From positions 176,087,741 to 176,151,740 of the forward strand of contig CM041465.1 in the NCBI GenBank assembly GCA_023213395.1: a DNA stretch of 64,000 nucleotides, given 5' to 3'. Source of the DNA: Cycas panzhihuaensis. Its lineage: Eukaryota > Cycadophyta. A model generated the notes under the pieces. It did not search any database. It was not told the DNA's origin and saw nothing but the letters and a program-made list of their open reading frames with translations. This document shows positions 11,377 to 22,599 of the stretch, piece by piece (positions within the stretch are counted from its first letter, which is position 1; each line of letters opens with the position of its first letter). The position numbers and the translations under genes were made by a program.

Positions 11377-11776
11377 CGCTAAGTTATATAAAACACTATT
11401 ATACGAAGAGCTATTAGCAGGTTAAGAGATAAGGTTAATTATGGAACTTCATGCATGAGCCAATAAGCTAGCCAATGGTATGCAAGAGTGCTATGCCATT
11501 CAATAGAATGTAAGGCCACTTAGGCCACCAATAGGATTACATACAAAATATCCTATTTTATCTATATAAGGGTCATAAATTATAAATGATGGTTATCTTG
11601 ATGTAACTTTTTATAAAGATTGTGCCACGATACTCTCTATTTTGGTGATCATTTGGTGCTCTTATGTTCTTGTGAAATTCTCTGTTAATTTGTTTGCCTT
11701 ATTAGATAGAACAAAGTGGTTGTGATTGTCATTTTTGTTGCTATCTCAAGGAGAGGTTGTGAGAAGAAACATCCCA
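11377..11776 (+). repeat. 5' LTR of gypsy A
   Basis: It aligns end to end with 17200-17598. It starts CGCTAAGTTAT where the 3' copy starts TGCTAAGTTAT (T to C at the first base) and ends CATCCCA. A TATA box, CTATATAAGG, lies at about 11563 and is conserved in the 3' copy as CTATATAAAGG. It is the transcription start region of the element. Confidence 0.93.
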
Positions 11777-11778
11777 AG

Positions 11779-11793
11779 TGGTATTAGAGTTGC
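11779..11793 (+). other. Primer-binding site of gypsy A
   Basis: TGGTATTAGAGTTGC stands two bases after the 5' LTR. It differs from the initiator tRNA-Met site TGGTATCAGAGC by C-to-T changes, in line with deamination. Confidence 0.85.
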
Positions 11794-13070
11794 ATTGTGA
11801 TCATGGAAAGCTACCCAGGAAATCATAATTTTTTTTTAGTGATAGATTGAGTATTGTCTCTACCCTAGTAGAGATTGAGAAAAGACCTTTGCTTAGTACT
11901 CTTTCCATAGAGATTGAGGAATTGTACTAGGATAGTCCAAGAGTTAGGAGAAAAGGAGATTTTTTCACCCCCTAGGTAATGCCAGTATTTTATCCTTTTA
12001 TTTTTCATCTAGTTTTAATTTTATTTATGTATTTTAATTTTTCCATTAAATTATATCTCAAGGGTAGATAACTCTGTTGGACGGCTATCCTTTCTCCCTC
12101 TCATCTTCTTTTCCAGGTAGATAACTCTATTGAGTGGCTACCCAAGTAGTTAGGTAGAGACCATATATTTGGGGTCTTTAAATATCACAGGGACTAGTCG
12201 TTCTGGCTAAGCACATCATGGATCTTCCACCCTTTACATGAAGGACTAGAGATAACACTCCTAAACTAAGCCCTAGACAGAACCTGACTACGGAAGTACG
12301 CCTCCACGTACCCTCAGGTATATAGGAGAATCCCTTTAGGTCCCAATTCCTTCATAGCATAGGTAACTATCAACCACTGGAGTCATGTAGTATAATGGTT
12401 AGCAATTAGCACCATGAAGTTACCTACCCCAGACTTCTATAGTTTATTGGCAGGCCTATAAGACCAAGCACATCTTATCTAGTGGTTAGTAGGATGCTCT
12501 GCTATACATATTCCACTTCTGGGTTTAGACCATAAATCACCTCATATTTTGAATAAGAATTTCCTCTTCTACATAAACTCAGACCCTCTCAGTGTAGTTA
12601 GACTCACTACAGGAAAGAAGAGAGAGAGAGAGAGAGAAGAAAATGGGAGAAAAAGAAAGCAAGAAAAAAAAAACCAAAAAAAAAAGAAAAATTACCCTTA
12701 TAACTATATACCTCATTTTGATCATCACATCATACTGGTTAGTTTACACCAGGTTGGTATATATTAGTAATTTTCATGTTTTTCAGTATTTGGTCACCGG
12801 TGGGCCCACCACCCCTAGCTCTTCCCTCCCTCCCACACCTTATTTACCCCATCTGAATGGGATTTTTACACTTGTTTGAGAGAACCTGATCTCTTTCTTA
12901 TATAAATGTTTTGAGTCAATAGGCTATAGACACCCCATAATCCCCCTATTTGCCCCCTTCTCTTCCCCTTAACAACTCCCTGATTCTTACGTCTCGTTCT
13001 TTCTTGATCTTTCCTACTTCGTTCATCCCCCTTCTTTCTACCTATGCCTACCTCTTTGTGCCTTTTCTCC
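11794..13070 (+). other. 5' leader of gypsy A with a block shared with chromovirus B
   Basis: Non-coding leader between primer site and gag ATG. The part at about 12060-12440 aligns with the reverse complement of 24530-24850 in chromovirus B. Shared strings include GAAGGACTAGAGAT, GGCTAAG and GGTATATAGGAG. The LTRs of the two elements do not resemble each other, so the leader is the conserved part. A purine-rich run (GA repeats and A-runs) covers 12615-12690. A short frame from 12549 is not credible as a gene. Confidence 0.7.
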
Positions 13071-14790
13071 ATGGCTCCTCAAAGCAGCAATGACAAAATC
13101 TCAGCACTCGAGACCCAAGTCACTAACATTCAGGAAAAAATCAAGGAATATTTTGATCACATGCACGAGGAGGTTAAAAATGGAGTAGTTATCATACAAA
13201 CAAAATTTCATCCAAAACTGTCAAACCTAGCATCCCATGATAATGTCCAATGGGTACTTCAGAGGTTAAACAACTTCTTTTCTCTACTGCTAGTCGGCCC
13301 CACATAGCAATAAACCATGCCTCTACCTTTGCGTCAACAACAACCATTTCATCATAAGATCAACATACCCATATTTGATCTGAATCTCAACAAGGACAGT
13401 GCATAAAGTTGGATTAGTAAACTATAGTCCTACTTTACACTCAATCCAATATCAGTAGATGAATAACTTACATTTGTTCCATTTACTTAGATGGGAAGGC
13501 ATACCATTGGTTCTGATGGTGGAAGCAGGAGTACCCTTCTAGCCAATCTTGGGCACACTTCTTTACCTATTTTTTTGAGAACTATAAAGACACTTGGAAC
13601 CAATCTTTTTTCACACAACTAACATGGTTGAAGTAAGTATCCTCTATCGAAGTATACAGTGATGAGTTCTAATCTTTACATAAACAGGTTGATCGACTGT
13701 TGAGAATAAAAGGTTCAACCCTCTAACAACCACCAAGATCTATTACTTTCTTACAACTAGTTATAGAAATGGAAACCTACAATTACATGCAAGTTCTAAA
13801 AATAGACTTCTAGAGAATTAGCTTCCACAACTTGAAGTTGTTCTTACCATTGAATTTCTCTACCTTGAACTTTGCACTCACTAGTTTCGCCATTTGGTGT
13901 AGAAAAGTCGACACCAAAAACTTTCACAAACTCACTACAAGAAAAAGAGTGGCTCTGATACCACTTGTTGAGAATAGAAGGTTCAACCCTTTAATAGCCA
14001 CCAAGATCTATTACTTTCTTACAACTAGTTATAAAAATGGAAATATACAATTACATACAAGTTCTAAAATCAGAGATTATATAGTAACAAGACAATGAAA
14101 GCCAAACATCACATGTGCACCTGATATAACGTGGTAAAACCCTAGCAGTGTGCTAGGGAAACATCCACACAGGAAAGGTATTGATCTTTATTGCTACAGA
14201 ATGGAGAAATAGTATATCACAGATATAGAGTACTCTTTGGAATAACAATCAGCTACCACACATTACATAACATTACAACATAATAAGAGGAGCCCTAAAA
14301 TGGGCTACATAAGAGGACATCTAAGACCTAAATCTCAACTGTAGAATCTAGTGTATTTGTATTGAACGACCCTGATTCTCTTTACACTTTAATAAGGTTT
14401 ACATGGTCAATTTTTTGGGTTGGGGGCTATCGCCCTCGAACCCTCTCCTAGCGGGGGGTATTCCACGCCCCCACAGACCAAGGGCTCCATATAGAACCCC
14501 CCAAGAAATATTAGGAGAGAAAACTGCACCGAAAACATGCCATAATTTTAGGCCTATAATTGTTGTCACAATACCCAACATCGACAACTTGATAAACATA
14601 TAAAGATAGATATGTATGTGTCTAGGCTTAAAGAATGTATCCAAATACACATGAAGATAGTCTCCCTCTCTACTCTAAAAGATGCAATTAATATGGCTAA
14701 ATCAGTAGAAGTAGAGTTTACCATAGAAATACCTCCTCCATTCAAGCGAGACTCCACTTGGCTTTCATAATTCTAACAAGCTGATACTGC
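13071..14790 (+). pseudogene. gypsy A gag, interrupted by a nested copia
   Basis: Gag builds the particle. ATG at 13071 opens MAPQSSNDKISALETQVTNI, a predicted coiled-coil start usual for gypsy gag. After a TAG at 13305 the frame continues with stops to the core segment YLDGKAYHWF (about 13480-13510) and then FFTYFFENYKDTW (about 13565-13600), matching the plant Retrotrans_gag domain. At 13697 it is broken in the codons for HKQVDR by the insertion 13698-14580. It resumes at 14586 with LDKHIKIDMYVSRLK and continues to about 14770. Joining across the insertion keeps the frame once the duplicated TCGAC is counted once. No clear zinc knuckle is seen. Confidence 0.8.
13698..14580 (-). mobile_element. 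Nested, internally deleted copia element in gypsy A gag
   Basis: TCGAC stands at 13693-13697 and again at 14581-14585, a perfect 5-bp target duplication. On minus the element has a 615-bp 5' LTR (14580 to 13966, TGTTGGGTATTG...CTCAACA), the primer site TGGTATCAGAGCC (13963 to 13951), and a short leader. A gag start follows at 13893 reading MAKLVSAKFKVEKFNG, then KNNFKLWKL. After about 25 codons the sequence switches into the last 104 bp of the 3' LTR (13801 to 13698), which matches the 5' LTR closely. Most of the internal region and the start of the 3' LTR were therefore deleted. The gag start is related to that of copia B (KKFNGKNFKLWK). Confidence 0.93.
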
Positions 14791-15169
14791 CTGGTCCTAA
14801 AGACTATGTCCAACTAACTACCAATAATTGCACCCACGATTAGATGACACCCTATCTACATCTCTTGAGCAATACACTAAGGAACCATCTTCAAAATCTA
14901 TACACATCACTCCAACAGAGGTATAATATCATCAAAAAGTTGGTTTATGTATGCAATATTTCAAAAAATAGACCTTTGATCATGGTAAAATCTGCAAAGC
15001 CAGGAAGATGGTCTTCATAATTAACCCAGAGTTATCTTTGGAAGATGACCCTGAGACTCATCACAAATATTATGATGAACCCCAAGACCATCGTACTAAT
15101 GAGTTGCCTCCAAACCCTGAACCTGAAGCTTCCTTATCAACTGTTACCTCCACTACATATCCTGAACTA

Positions 15170-15560
15170 CTCTGAGTCAAAGGAATACTTCAAAAAATCT
15201 CACTTACCATTTTGATTTACGGTGGCATGTCACTAAATTTCATCGATATCTCCATTGCTTAATAGTTGAATCTTTACATAGAACTTAAAATAGGCTTTAC
15301 TTGTTCCTTACTTGGTCATCACACCCTTCATTGTGTAGGAATAATAAAAAACCTCACAGTCCACATTGGCTCATATACCTTTGTCTCTGATTTTTGTGCC
15401 ATATCCAAAAGTGGGCCAGATATAATTCTTGGCGTATAATGGCTCCAGACTCTAAGAACTTATAGTACCAATAACTCACCCAGAACCCCATTCATTATGT
15501 TCAAAGATCACATGGGCCACTCACATAAACTGTATGGGATGCAAGCCCCCCTAAACAAAG
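15170..15560 (+). pseudogene. gypsy A aspartic protease
   Basis: In frame with gag, the sequence reads VKGILQKISLTILIYGGM and SLNFID. Plant gypsy proteases have 'V.ALIDSGATHNFI' here, so the D-S-G triad is replaced by Y-G-G and the protease should be dead. Downstream are SYTFVSDFCAISKSGPDIIL and the following Gly, matching the 'F..DF.VL.L.G.DIILG..WL' segment that closes the domain. Stop codons occur at Trp/Gln positions. It sits between gag and the reverse transcriptase, as in the family. Confidence 0.75.
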
Positions 15561-15779
15561 TAGTCTCACCCACCCAAATATACCAACAGCTCAATGGTAA
15601 CATATGATACATCATTTATCTCAACCATTTCCAAGCCCCTTCGGGTATTCACCTTGATATCCATTAAGTATTAGATCGATACTAATATATATTTGCTCCG
15701 TTACCTGCCATCCCCCTGTCCGATCAAGGTTGTTATCACACTATTAAGTTACAAAATTCACATGACCCAATTAGCCTTC

Positions 15780-17000
15780 GACCATATAAAAACTTCCATT
15801 TCCAAAAAAAATAAAATCAAAAAAATCACTAGGGAATTGTTAGACATGGGTATCATCTAACTTAGTAAAAGCCCATATATGACACCCATCATTTTAGTTC
15901 GCAAAAAGGATAACTCTTTCTAACTTTGCATTGATTATCATGCGCTCAATAAAATCACTATAAAAAATAGGTTCCCCACTCCATGAATTGATGACATATT
16001 AGATGAGATCCATGGTGCTACAATTTTTACCAAACTCGATTTATAGTCAGGATATTACCAAATCCCTATCTTGCTAAAGGATCAACATAAAACAACTTTT
16101 TGAATCCACCATGACCACTTTGAGTTCCAGGTCATACCCTTTGGCCTATGTAATATTTTAGCCACCTTTCAGGCCCTTATGAACAAGATCTTTTTCCCAT
16201 ACTTGTGAAAATTTGTCATCGTCTTCTTCGATAATATTCTTATTTATAGCTCAAACATGCTTGCTCATATCCCACATCTAGAAATAATCCTCCAAATCCT
16301 AGTTAAGAATAAATTGTATGCTAGACTCTCTAAATGTGAGATTGGGAAATTTGAACTATAATACTTTCGTTATATTATATCCTTTACAAGGGTTTGAGTA
16401 GATCCTGATAAATCTCTATCATCACTAATTAGCCAACTCCAAGGACTTACCAGATTCTATCATTGGTTCATTTGAAATTATGCCATACTAACCACCACCT
16501 TAACCCACTTACTTCATAAAGATTCCTTTCACTGGTCCCCCTCATCTAATGAGGCCTTCCTCCATCTAAACAAGGTCATGACAACCACCCTAATTTTGGC
16601 CTCTCATGACTTTACTTGACCTTTCTAATTAGAATGTGATGCCTCTGGGTTTGGATTGTGTGCAGTCTTAATGCAGAACTTCCACCCCATCACTTTTGAA
16701 AGTAAAAAACTGAAAGATCATAAGTGTAGACTGTTTACCTATTAAAAAGAAACGTAGGCCATTCTCCATGTTGTTGACAAATGGTGATAGTATCTACTTG
16801 GTTCTAAATTTACTATCCTCACTGATCATCATAGCCTTCACCGCTTATTAGATCAACCAGTCCTCTTGGAAGAGTAGGCTAAATGGGTTGACCACCTCCA
16901 AGTTTTTTGTTTTTACAATCATATAAAAAGGGGAAATATAACATTGTGGTAGATGCTTTCTTGAGGCTACCTTCCCCTACACTTGATGATAACATAGGTC
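15780..17000 (+). pseudogene. gypsy A reverse transcriptase and RNase H
   Basis: The polymerase reads ILVRKKDNSF and CIDYHALNKITIKNRFPTP at about 15891-15980, then TIFTKLDL and SGYYQIPI with a stop between them where Trp or Arg is normal. [19 protein letters not shown] follows. The catalytic motif is VFFDNILIYS at about 16215-16245, with the second Asp of F-D-D changed to Asn. The RNase H begins at ECDASGFGLCAVLMQNFHPI (16629-16690) and continues through KETQAILHVVDKW and FTILTDHHSLHRLL to about 16980. At least eight in-frame stops are present. The order and lengths are those of a Ty3/gypsy polymerase. Confidence 0.92.
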
Positions 17001-17039
17001 ACACTGAGGACCCCACCATTTATACCATTTCTTCCCCAT

Positions 17040-17215
17040 AACTAATATGGATATAGGACTTAGCCATGGCTAACCAAACCCAACCTAATTTTGCATACTG
17101 GGCTGATAAGGTCCACACTCATAAGGATTAGTCCATCCATAATAATCTTCTCTTATACCAAAATTACATATTTGTACATCCCCACTCAACTTTTATTCTT
17201 GCTAAGTTATGTAAA
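17040..17215 (+). pseudogene. gypsy A integrase, N-terminal stub only
   Basis: After the RNase H, the frame reads LLLYQNYIFVHPHSTFILA, matching the region before the integrase zinc finger ('LLY...RI.VP..S.L...LL.E.H'). It then runs straight into the 3' LTR at 17200. The bases GCTAAGTTAT at 17201-17210 serve both as codons for AKL and as the second to eleventh bases of the LTR. The integrase core, the chromodomain if one existed, and the polypurine tract are all gone. Confidence 0.7.
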
Positions 17216-17598
17216 ATACTATCATATGAAGAGCTATTAGTAGGTTAAGAGATAAGGTTAATTATGGAACGTCATGCATGAGTTGATAAGTTGGCCAATA
17301 GTATTCAAGGCCACTATGTTGTTCAATAGAATATAAGGCCATTTAGGCCACCAATAGGATTACATGCAAAAGACCCTCTTTTGTCTATATAAAGGTCATA
17401 AATTGTAAATGATGGTTATTTTGATGTAACTTTTTATAAAGATTGTACTAAGGTACTCTCTCTTTTGGTGATCATTTAGCACTCTTGTGTTCTTGTGAAG
17501 TTCTATGTTAATTTGTTTGCCCTATTGGATAGAACGAAGCAGTTGTGATTGCTATTTTTCCTGTATCTCAAAGAGCACTTATGAGAAGAAATGTCCCA
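17200..17598 (+). repeat. 3' LTR of gypsy A
   Basis: 399 bp, TGCTAAGTT...TGTCCCA, alignable along its whole length with 11377-11776. It is followed by CTCAT (17599-17603), the candidate target duplication. No purine tract precedes it. Confidence 0.92.
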
Positions 17599-17696
17599 CT
17601 CATTATGTGTAGAGAAAGTATATTAATCAAGTATAATAAATTAATCCTACCATGAGAAATATGTATACAATTTATCTAAAGTAAAGTAAACATAAA

Positions 17697-18121
17697 TGTA
17701 GAGAAAATATAACTACAAAAGCAATATATTAACATAACTCTAAACCATGAAAAGAATAAATAGTGTTAGACTAATCACTGCATCTCATGGATTGTTTATG
17801 AAGAATATTAAGGAGATGAGAGTGGAGTAGTGATATAAAATATTCAAGCCATATTAATACTCATATACATGTTCAAAGCATTATACTCAATCCATATTGC
17901 TCAAAGTATAATAAATTTACAAATGTGGTGGTGTTGAAGAACACTAAGGGTTTTGGTTCCAAGGATTAAATATTCAAGAGGAAGGCAGGAGCCCTTCTCA
18001 ATCTTGAATTTAAAATAATATTAAATATAAACAACTTATAATAAAATAATACTTACCATAAAGGTATGTATGACTTACATACTCTCTATGTAATGTTAGG
18101 TAATGAATATTAATCCTAACA
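17697..18121 (-). repeat. 3' LTR of gag-only element, copy 2
   Basis: TGTTAGGATTAATATTCATT on minus at 18121 to ...TTTTCTCTACA at 17697. The last about 70 bases resemble the end of the copia B 5' LTR (32024-32095; TGTAGAGAAAAT and ACTCTAAAC(C/T)ATG on plus), so the two families share an LTR end. Confidence 0.85.
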
Positions 18122-18134
18122 TTCTCCCCCTTAA
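18122..18134 (-). other. Polypurine tract of gag-only copy 2
   Basis: TTAAGGGGGAGAA on minus, identical to the tract of copy 1, next to the TG of the LTR. Confidence 0.85.
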
Positions 18135-18820
18135 GGTTCATCACATACATCTTCAACTTTTCTTTGAACTTGTGATACTTGTACTTTAAAAAAATATTGA
18201 ACATATATCCTTTAACTTTATCATCATCCTTGAAATGATCATTAACTTGTATTATTGTCCTTTCAACAATATGTGTCTCAAGTGGTTTCCAAGTAGGTAT
18301 GGCTTAATTTGAATGAGTAGGAGTGGCTTTGTTAAAATCTTTATCTTTTTCATTAATCAGGTCCAAGGTACATACAACTTCATCAAATGCAATATTGGAG
18401 TCATCAACATTAGCTAATTCAATAATGTTCACTTGCTTTAACATCTATCTCATATGAAAATATCATTAATATAGTTAGTTTCATTTAATTTCAAAGTATC
18501 TCCCCCATAAACTGATTCTAAGATATCATATAAAGATTTAGATGTGGTCATTCACTAACACTAGTGAATATAGTATTATCTATTATATAAAAGATTAAGG
18601 CTAAAGCCTCATTATCCTTTTTCATATTTTCTTTAACATTTGGTTCATAACTATCTTTTACAAACTTCCAAAGATCATTTACAACTAAATATAACTTCAT
18701 TACTTTACTCCAAATTTGAAAATCAGTTCCATAAAAAATGGGAAAGCATATGTTACCAATGTTCATTACCATTATGAAAAACTTCAATGCATAAATTGAA
18801 AGTGTGGTATTAATGAACAA
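18135..18820 (-). pseudogene. Copia-type gag relic, gag-only copy 2
   Basis: The frame 18820-18548 contains ICFPIFYGTDFQIWSKVMKL, then YLVVNDLWKFVKDSYEP and KENMKKDNEALALIFYIID. This is the usual copia gag start ('F.G.NF..W...M...L...DLW..V..G...P' then 'W...D..A...I...I'). It corresponds to copy 1 residues around LDGTNFYIWKKLL and KENLRKDNKIIALIFSTIND. Later frames are broken. The tail (18204-18010) contains YKYHKFKEKLKMY next to the polypurine tract, parallel to copy 1. No protease or polymerase lies between gag and the tract. Confidence 0.8.
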
Positions 18821-18821
18821 A

Positions 18822-19342
18822 TAAGAAACCTTTTAACCTCAAATGAATAAATAACTTGAAATATGTAATCAACCTATTTTCATAAGAACTTTCAACAAGC
18901 TTCTAATATAGATTCTTTCTTAATTAATAAAAGATAATTTAGCAATAATAGGAATATGTAGCTTTTTAAATTGAAAAAGAATGAATGTGATTTTGCTTAG
19001 AAAAGTATGATTCTCTTTTTAAAATCAATAACTGAAAAAGAACTTAACAATAAAAGCAAGACTTATCCTTTCAAATTAAAAATAAAAAATGCTCCTTTTG
19101 ATAAAGATATGCAATTAAAGTAAACAAGCTTTCAAGGATTCTAAGTGCACCTTGATATTATAAAATAAACTAATGCACCTTTAAAAGAACCTTGATTGAT
19201 CAGTAAGAAACTAAAAGAGAACCAAAATTAATTCTATAATTCGTTTCATTATTCAAAAAGATAAAAACATTAAGGATAAATAAATAGCAAATGTCCTTCT
19301 ATATGAGTTCCTTTTAATTCAAGGAAAAATATAAGGTATACT
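18822..19342 (-). other. Leader of gag-only copy 2, left part
   Basis: AT-rich and A-rich on plus, with no coding frame. It ends at the chromovirus B insertion site TATAA (19343-19347). The right part resumes at 25368. Confidence 0.6.
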
Positions 19343-19347
19343 TATAA

Positions 19348-19727
19348 TGTTACGATACAACTCCTTAATGATAATTGCACACCAATATAATAAGCAGATA
19401 ACTCCAAAAAGAGCACTTGTATTACAATACCCTTTGAGGAAGCAACCTCCCAATTACATGCAATAATAATGACATTTAAGATACCCTACTCTAAGGATTA
19501 CATAAATATATATATGGCTCTATGCTCACTACACAACCTCCTACTTATGCATGTGGGATATTACATGAATATATAGTGCTCAATGACCACTATGCAACCT
19601 TCTACTTATGCATGTGGGATATTAAGAAAAGGAAAGAAGGAGAAGAAATAAAATATATAAGAGAGAGAAGAAGTAGAAGATATAAGAGAATATAAGAGAA
19701 GGTAAGTTAGGGGTTGGATCCCTAATA
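19348..19727 (-). repeat. 3' LTR of chromovirus B
   Basis: It aligns end to end with 24972-25362. It contains two tandem copies of a block of about 67 bp (near 19520-19580 and 19585-19622) sharing CTACTTATGCATGTGGGATA. The inner end is TATTAGGGATCC where the 5' copy has TGTTAAGGATCC. Confidence 0.95.
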
Positions 19728-19741
19728 AAGTCCCCCCCTTA
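19728..19741 (-). other. Polypurine tract of chromovirus B
   Basis: TAAGGGGGGGACTT on minus, directly between the chromodomain end and the 3' LTR. Confidence 0.85.
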
Positions 19742-19749
19742 AAAAGACT

Positions 19750-20990
19750 TGCCCTCAAAGCTTGGTGATCTCAGGGTGCTTTAGGAAAAATTGTTCATTC
19801 TCCCAGGTTGTATCTTCTCACGGAAGTTGTTTCCATTTGATGAGATACTCAATGATTGGTCTAGATCATAGATGTCAAATTCTTCAGTCGATGATACATT
19901 CTAGAATAAGTTAAAGTTGCCCCTCCTCATTTAAGATAGGTAATTCTGTTTGAACTTATACTTGTTGCCCAATTACCCTCTTGAGACATGAAACATGAAA
20001 GACATTATAGATCCTTGATAGTAGTGGTAAGTCCAAGGCATATGTAACTTCACCAATCTTCTTAAGAATTGTTTAGGCCCATAAAATCAAGGTTGTAATT
20101 TATGTTGCCCATTCCATTTTAGAGATTCCTACTTATATGATTGCAACTGTAAGTATACCCAATCACTTGGCTGAAAGCCTCATTCACTTCACCCTTTATC
20201 TACCTGTTGTTTCATCTAATTTTGTGCAAGGTTCAAAATTTCCTTGAGTAGCTTAAGAATTTATGTTATTTGTTAGATGTGGTCTTCGATTGCTTGAACC
20301 TTAGAATTGATTATGGCATAGTTCTTAAGTATGGTTGATTCATAACTATATAATGCTTAGAACAGAGTCATTCCTACTGATGCATGATAGGTTGTATTAT
20401 ACTATCACTCTGCTAAAGGGAGCCAATGATGCCACTGCCCTTGCTTATCTGAAGCATAACAATAAAGGTATCCTTCAAGGCACTTATTAACCACCTTAGT
20501 TTGACCATCTATTTGTAGATGGTAGGATGAGCTCATTATTAATGTAATACCAAGTAGATGGAAGAGTTATGTCTAGAAGTTATTGGTAAACTCAGGGTCT
20601 CGATCACTGACTATGCATTTGGGCATGCTATGCAACTTGTATATATCCTTTAAAAAGATCTCAGCAATTTGCTTTGCCTTATATGTGGCTTGGATGCCAC
20701 AAAAATGAGTATATTTAGTTAGCCTATCAACAACCACCAGTATAAAATATTTTCCTTATGACTTGGGTAGACCCACGATGAAGTCCATAGAAATGTCTTC
20801 CCATTGTTGATTTGGTATGGGAAGGGGTTGCAACAATCCTAGAGACTTGACTATTTCTATCTTATGTTGTTGACAAATTTCACATGAGGAAATATATCTC
20901 TTTACATCTCCTTTTTGTCCCTTCCAAAAGAAAGATTATTTTAAGCGGTGGTATGTTCATAGGAACCTTGAGTGACCTACTATTGGAGAG
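19750..20990 (-). pseudogene. chromovirus B integrase with C-terminal chromodomain
   Basis: The zinc finger region is seen as HDAYASPIVGHSRFL and SSCEICQQHK (His and Cys ligands present, about 20860-20990). The catalytic core follows: WEDISMDFIVGLPKS (first Asp), VVDRLTKYTHF, then VSDRDPEF (second Asp), and SSSYHLQIDGQTKVVNKCLE, which carries the Glu-region helix. After a broken C-terminal part, 19870-19770 reads IIEYLIKWKQLP, a stop, EDTTWENEQFFLKHPEITK. This is a chromodomain with the aromatic W residues kept. The chromodomain marks a plant chromovirus; in that family it targets integration to particular chromatin. Several stops are present (Gln, Trp or Arg positions). Confidence 0.92.
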
Positions 20991-21189
20991 GCATATGCAT
21001 CATGTAAAATTTGCTCCTTAAGACTAGAGTGAGGGCATATATATATTCAATTCTTATACTAGAGAATATTTGAAGACCATGTATAATGGGTTGAATACCC
21101 TACTCCAGCTTAAAGGTCTTGAATGATCTACTTTGTAAAGGAGTCTTGATCCCATTCTTGCTTGGCGACTGCTATCCAAGAGGGATTGA

Positions 21190-22400
21190 CTATCATTATA
21201 GAATATAGTACAAAGCCTTTTTTACTTACGAGATAAAGCATCAACAACTATATTATCCTTGCCTTTTTTATATATGATTTCAAAGTCAAAAGCTTGCATT
21301 TTGGTGACCTATTTTTATTATTCCTCAGATGTCGTCCTTTGAGATAGGAAATATTGTAAGCTATCATGGTCTATTTTTATTTGGAAATGTGTTCCCAATA
21401 AATATTATCACCATTTCCTAATTGCATGAAGAATTACTAACATCTCCTTCTTATAGGTGGATTTGACCTATTCCTTGGGTGTAAGTTGATAACTTTCAAA
21501 GGCCAAATGTTTCCCTTCTTGCATTAAGACTACTCCAATGTCTTACCCCGATGCATCACATTTAATGGTGAAGGTCTTTATAAAGCCTGGTATTGCAAGG
21601 AGTAGTATGGTAGTTAAAGCCAGCTTTAGGTGTTCAAATGCTTTAGAGGCCTTATCATTCTAATGAAAGGAATCCTTTTTTAACAAGTTGATTAAAGGGG
21701 AAGCAATCCTTGCATAGCCCTAAATAAAATTTCAATAATATCATATGATTCTTAAGAATCCACGAAGGCCCTTGATGTTTTTGGGTTTAGGCTAGTTTAT
21801 GATAACTGTAATTTTCTTAAGATTCACCTTGACTCTTTATTGAGAGATAATATGGCCCAAATATTCTATTTTACTTTGCCTAAATTGATATTTTAATTTT
21901 TTTGCATAAAGCTGGTTGTCTGTAAGCACCTATAACGCCTTGTCAACATGCTAAAGATGGTCTTCCCATGTATGACTGAAGATTAGAATGTCATAATAAA
22001 AGACTAACATGAACTTCCTTAAGTAAGGCCGAAAGAGTTTATTCATGAGTCCTTGAAAGGTGGATGGGGCATTAGTTAATTCAAATGGCATAACTAAAAA
22101 TTCATAATGACCTTCATGTGTACAAAATGAAGTTTTATGAACATCGTCTGCCTTGATCCTGATTTGATGATATCCTGACCACAAGTCTAATGATGTAAAG
22201 AACATTACTCTATAGAGTTCATCGATGATTGCAATAGAAAATTTATCCTTGATGGTTATCTTATTGAGCTCATGGTAGTCTATACACATGTGAAATGAGT
22301 CGTCCTTTTTTCTTACTAAAATCACCGGGGCAGAAAAAGTACTTTTACTTTCCCTAATAATACTAGCATTAAGGATTTCTTAAACTAGTCATTCAATTTC
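21190..22400 (-). pseudogene. chromovirus B reverse transcriptase and RNase H
   Basis: The frame 22325-21951 reads [40 protein letters not shown] and [20 protein letters not shown], then [11 protein letters not shown]. In the last, the F-D-D active site is changed to Y-Y-D, losing one catalytic Asp. The thumb and connection follow in broken frames. The RNase H (about 21565-21200) reads IKCDASG, then DIGVVLMQEGKHLAFESYQL and FQIKIDHDSLQYFL, ending GKDNIVVDALS. The order and spacing are standard for gypsy. Confidence 0.93.
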
Positions 22401-22599
22401 ATTCTTTTGTTGGTAGGGATACTAGTATGGTCGAATATAAGGAGGATTGCTTCCAACTACCAAGTCAATTCTACGATCTTGGTTATATATTGGGGGAAGA
22501 CCTTGAGGAATATGCTAAAAGACCTGGTTGTGGCAGTACAATTTTAAGTCATTTGGTATACCATCATCTTAGAGAATGTCCCCTTTTGTTGTAAGTTCT

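Larger units (their letters stand above)
11377..17598 (+). mobile_element. Ty3/gypsy element A, complete LTRs, internally rearranged
   Basis: Two LTRs of 400 and 399 bp enclose a primer site, a leader, gag, protease, reverse transcriptase, RNase H and the start of integrase, in the Ty3/gypsy order on plus. CTCAT occurs at 11370-11374 and at 17599-17603, fitting a 5-bp target duplication, although two extra bases (AT) separate it from the 5' LTR. The integrase core, the 3' untranslated part and the polypurine tract are missing: the 3' LTR follows the integrase N-terminus directly. A copia fragment is nested in gag (13698-14580). Many stops make every gene defective. Confidence 0.9.

Noticed and set aside
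12380-12545. tRNA-like box A/box B spacing (TAGTGGTTAGTAGG ... GGTTTAGACC) suggesting a tRNA or SINE head
   Set aside because: No acceptor or anticodon stems can be drawn, and part of the region belongs to the gypsy leader block shared with chromovirus B, so it is better explained as leader sequence.
14399-14757. Frames of 63-83 codons on both strands near 14400-14757
   Set aside because: They lie mostly in the 615-bp LTR of the nested copia and overlap each other; no protein similarity.
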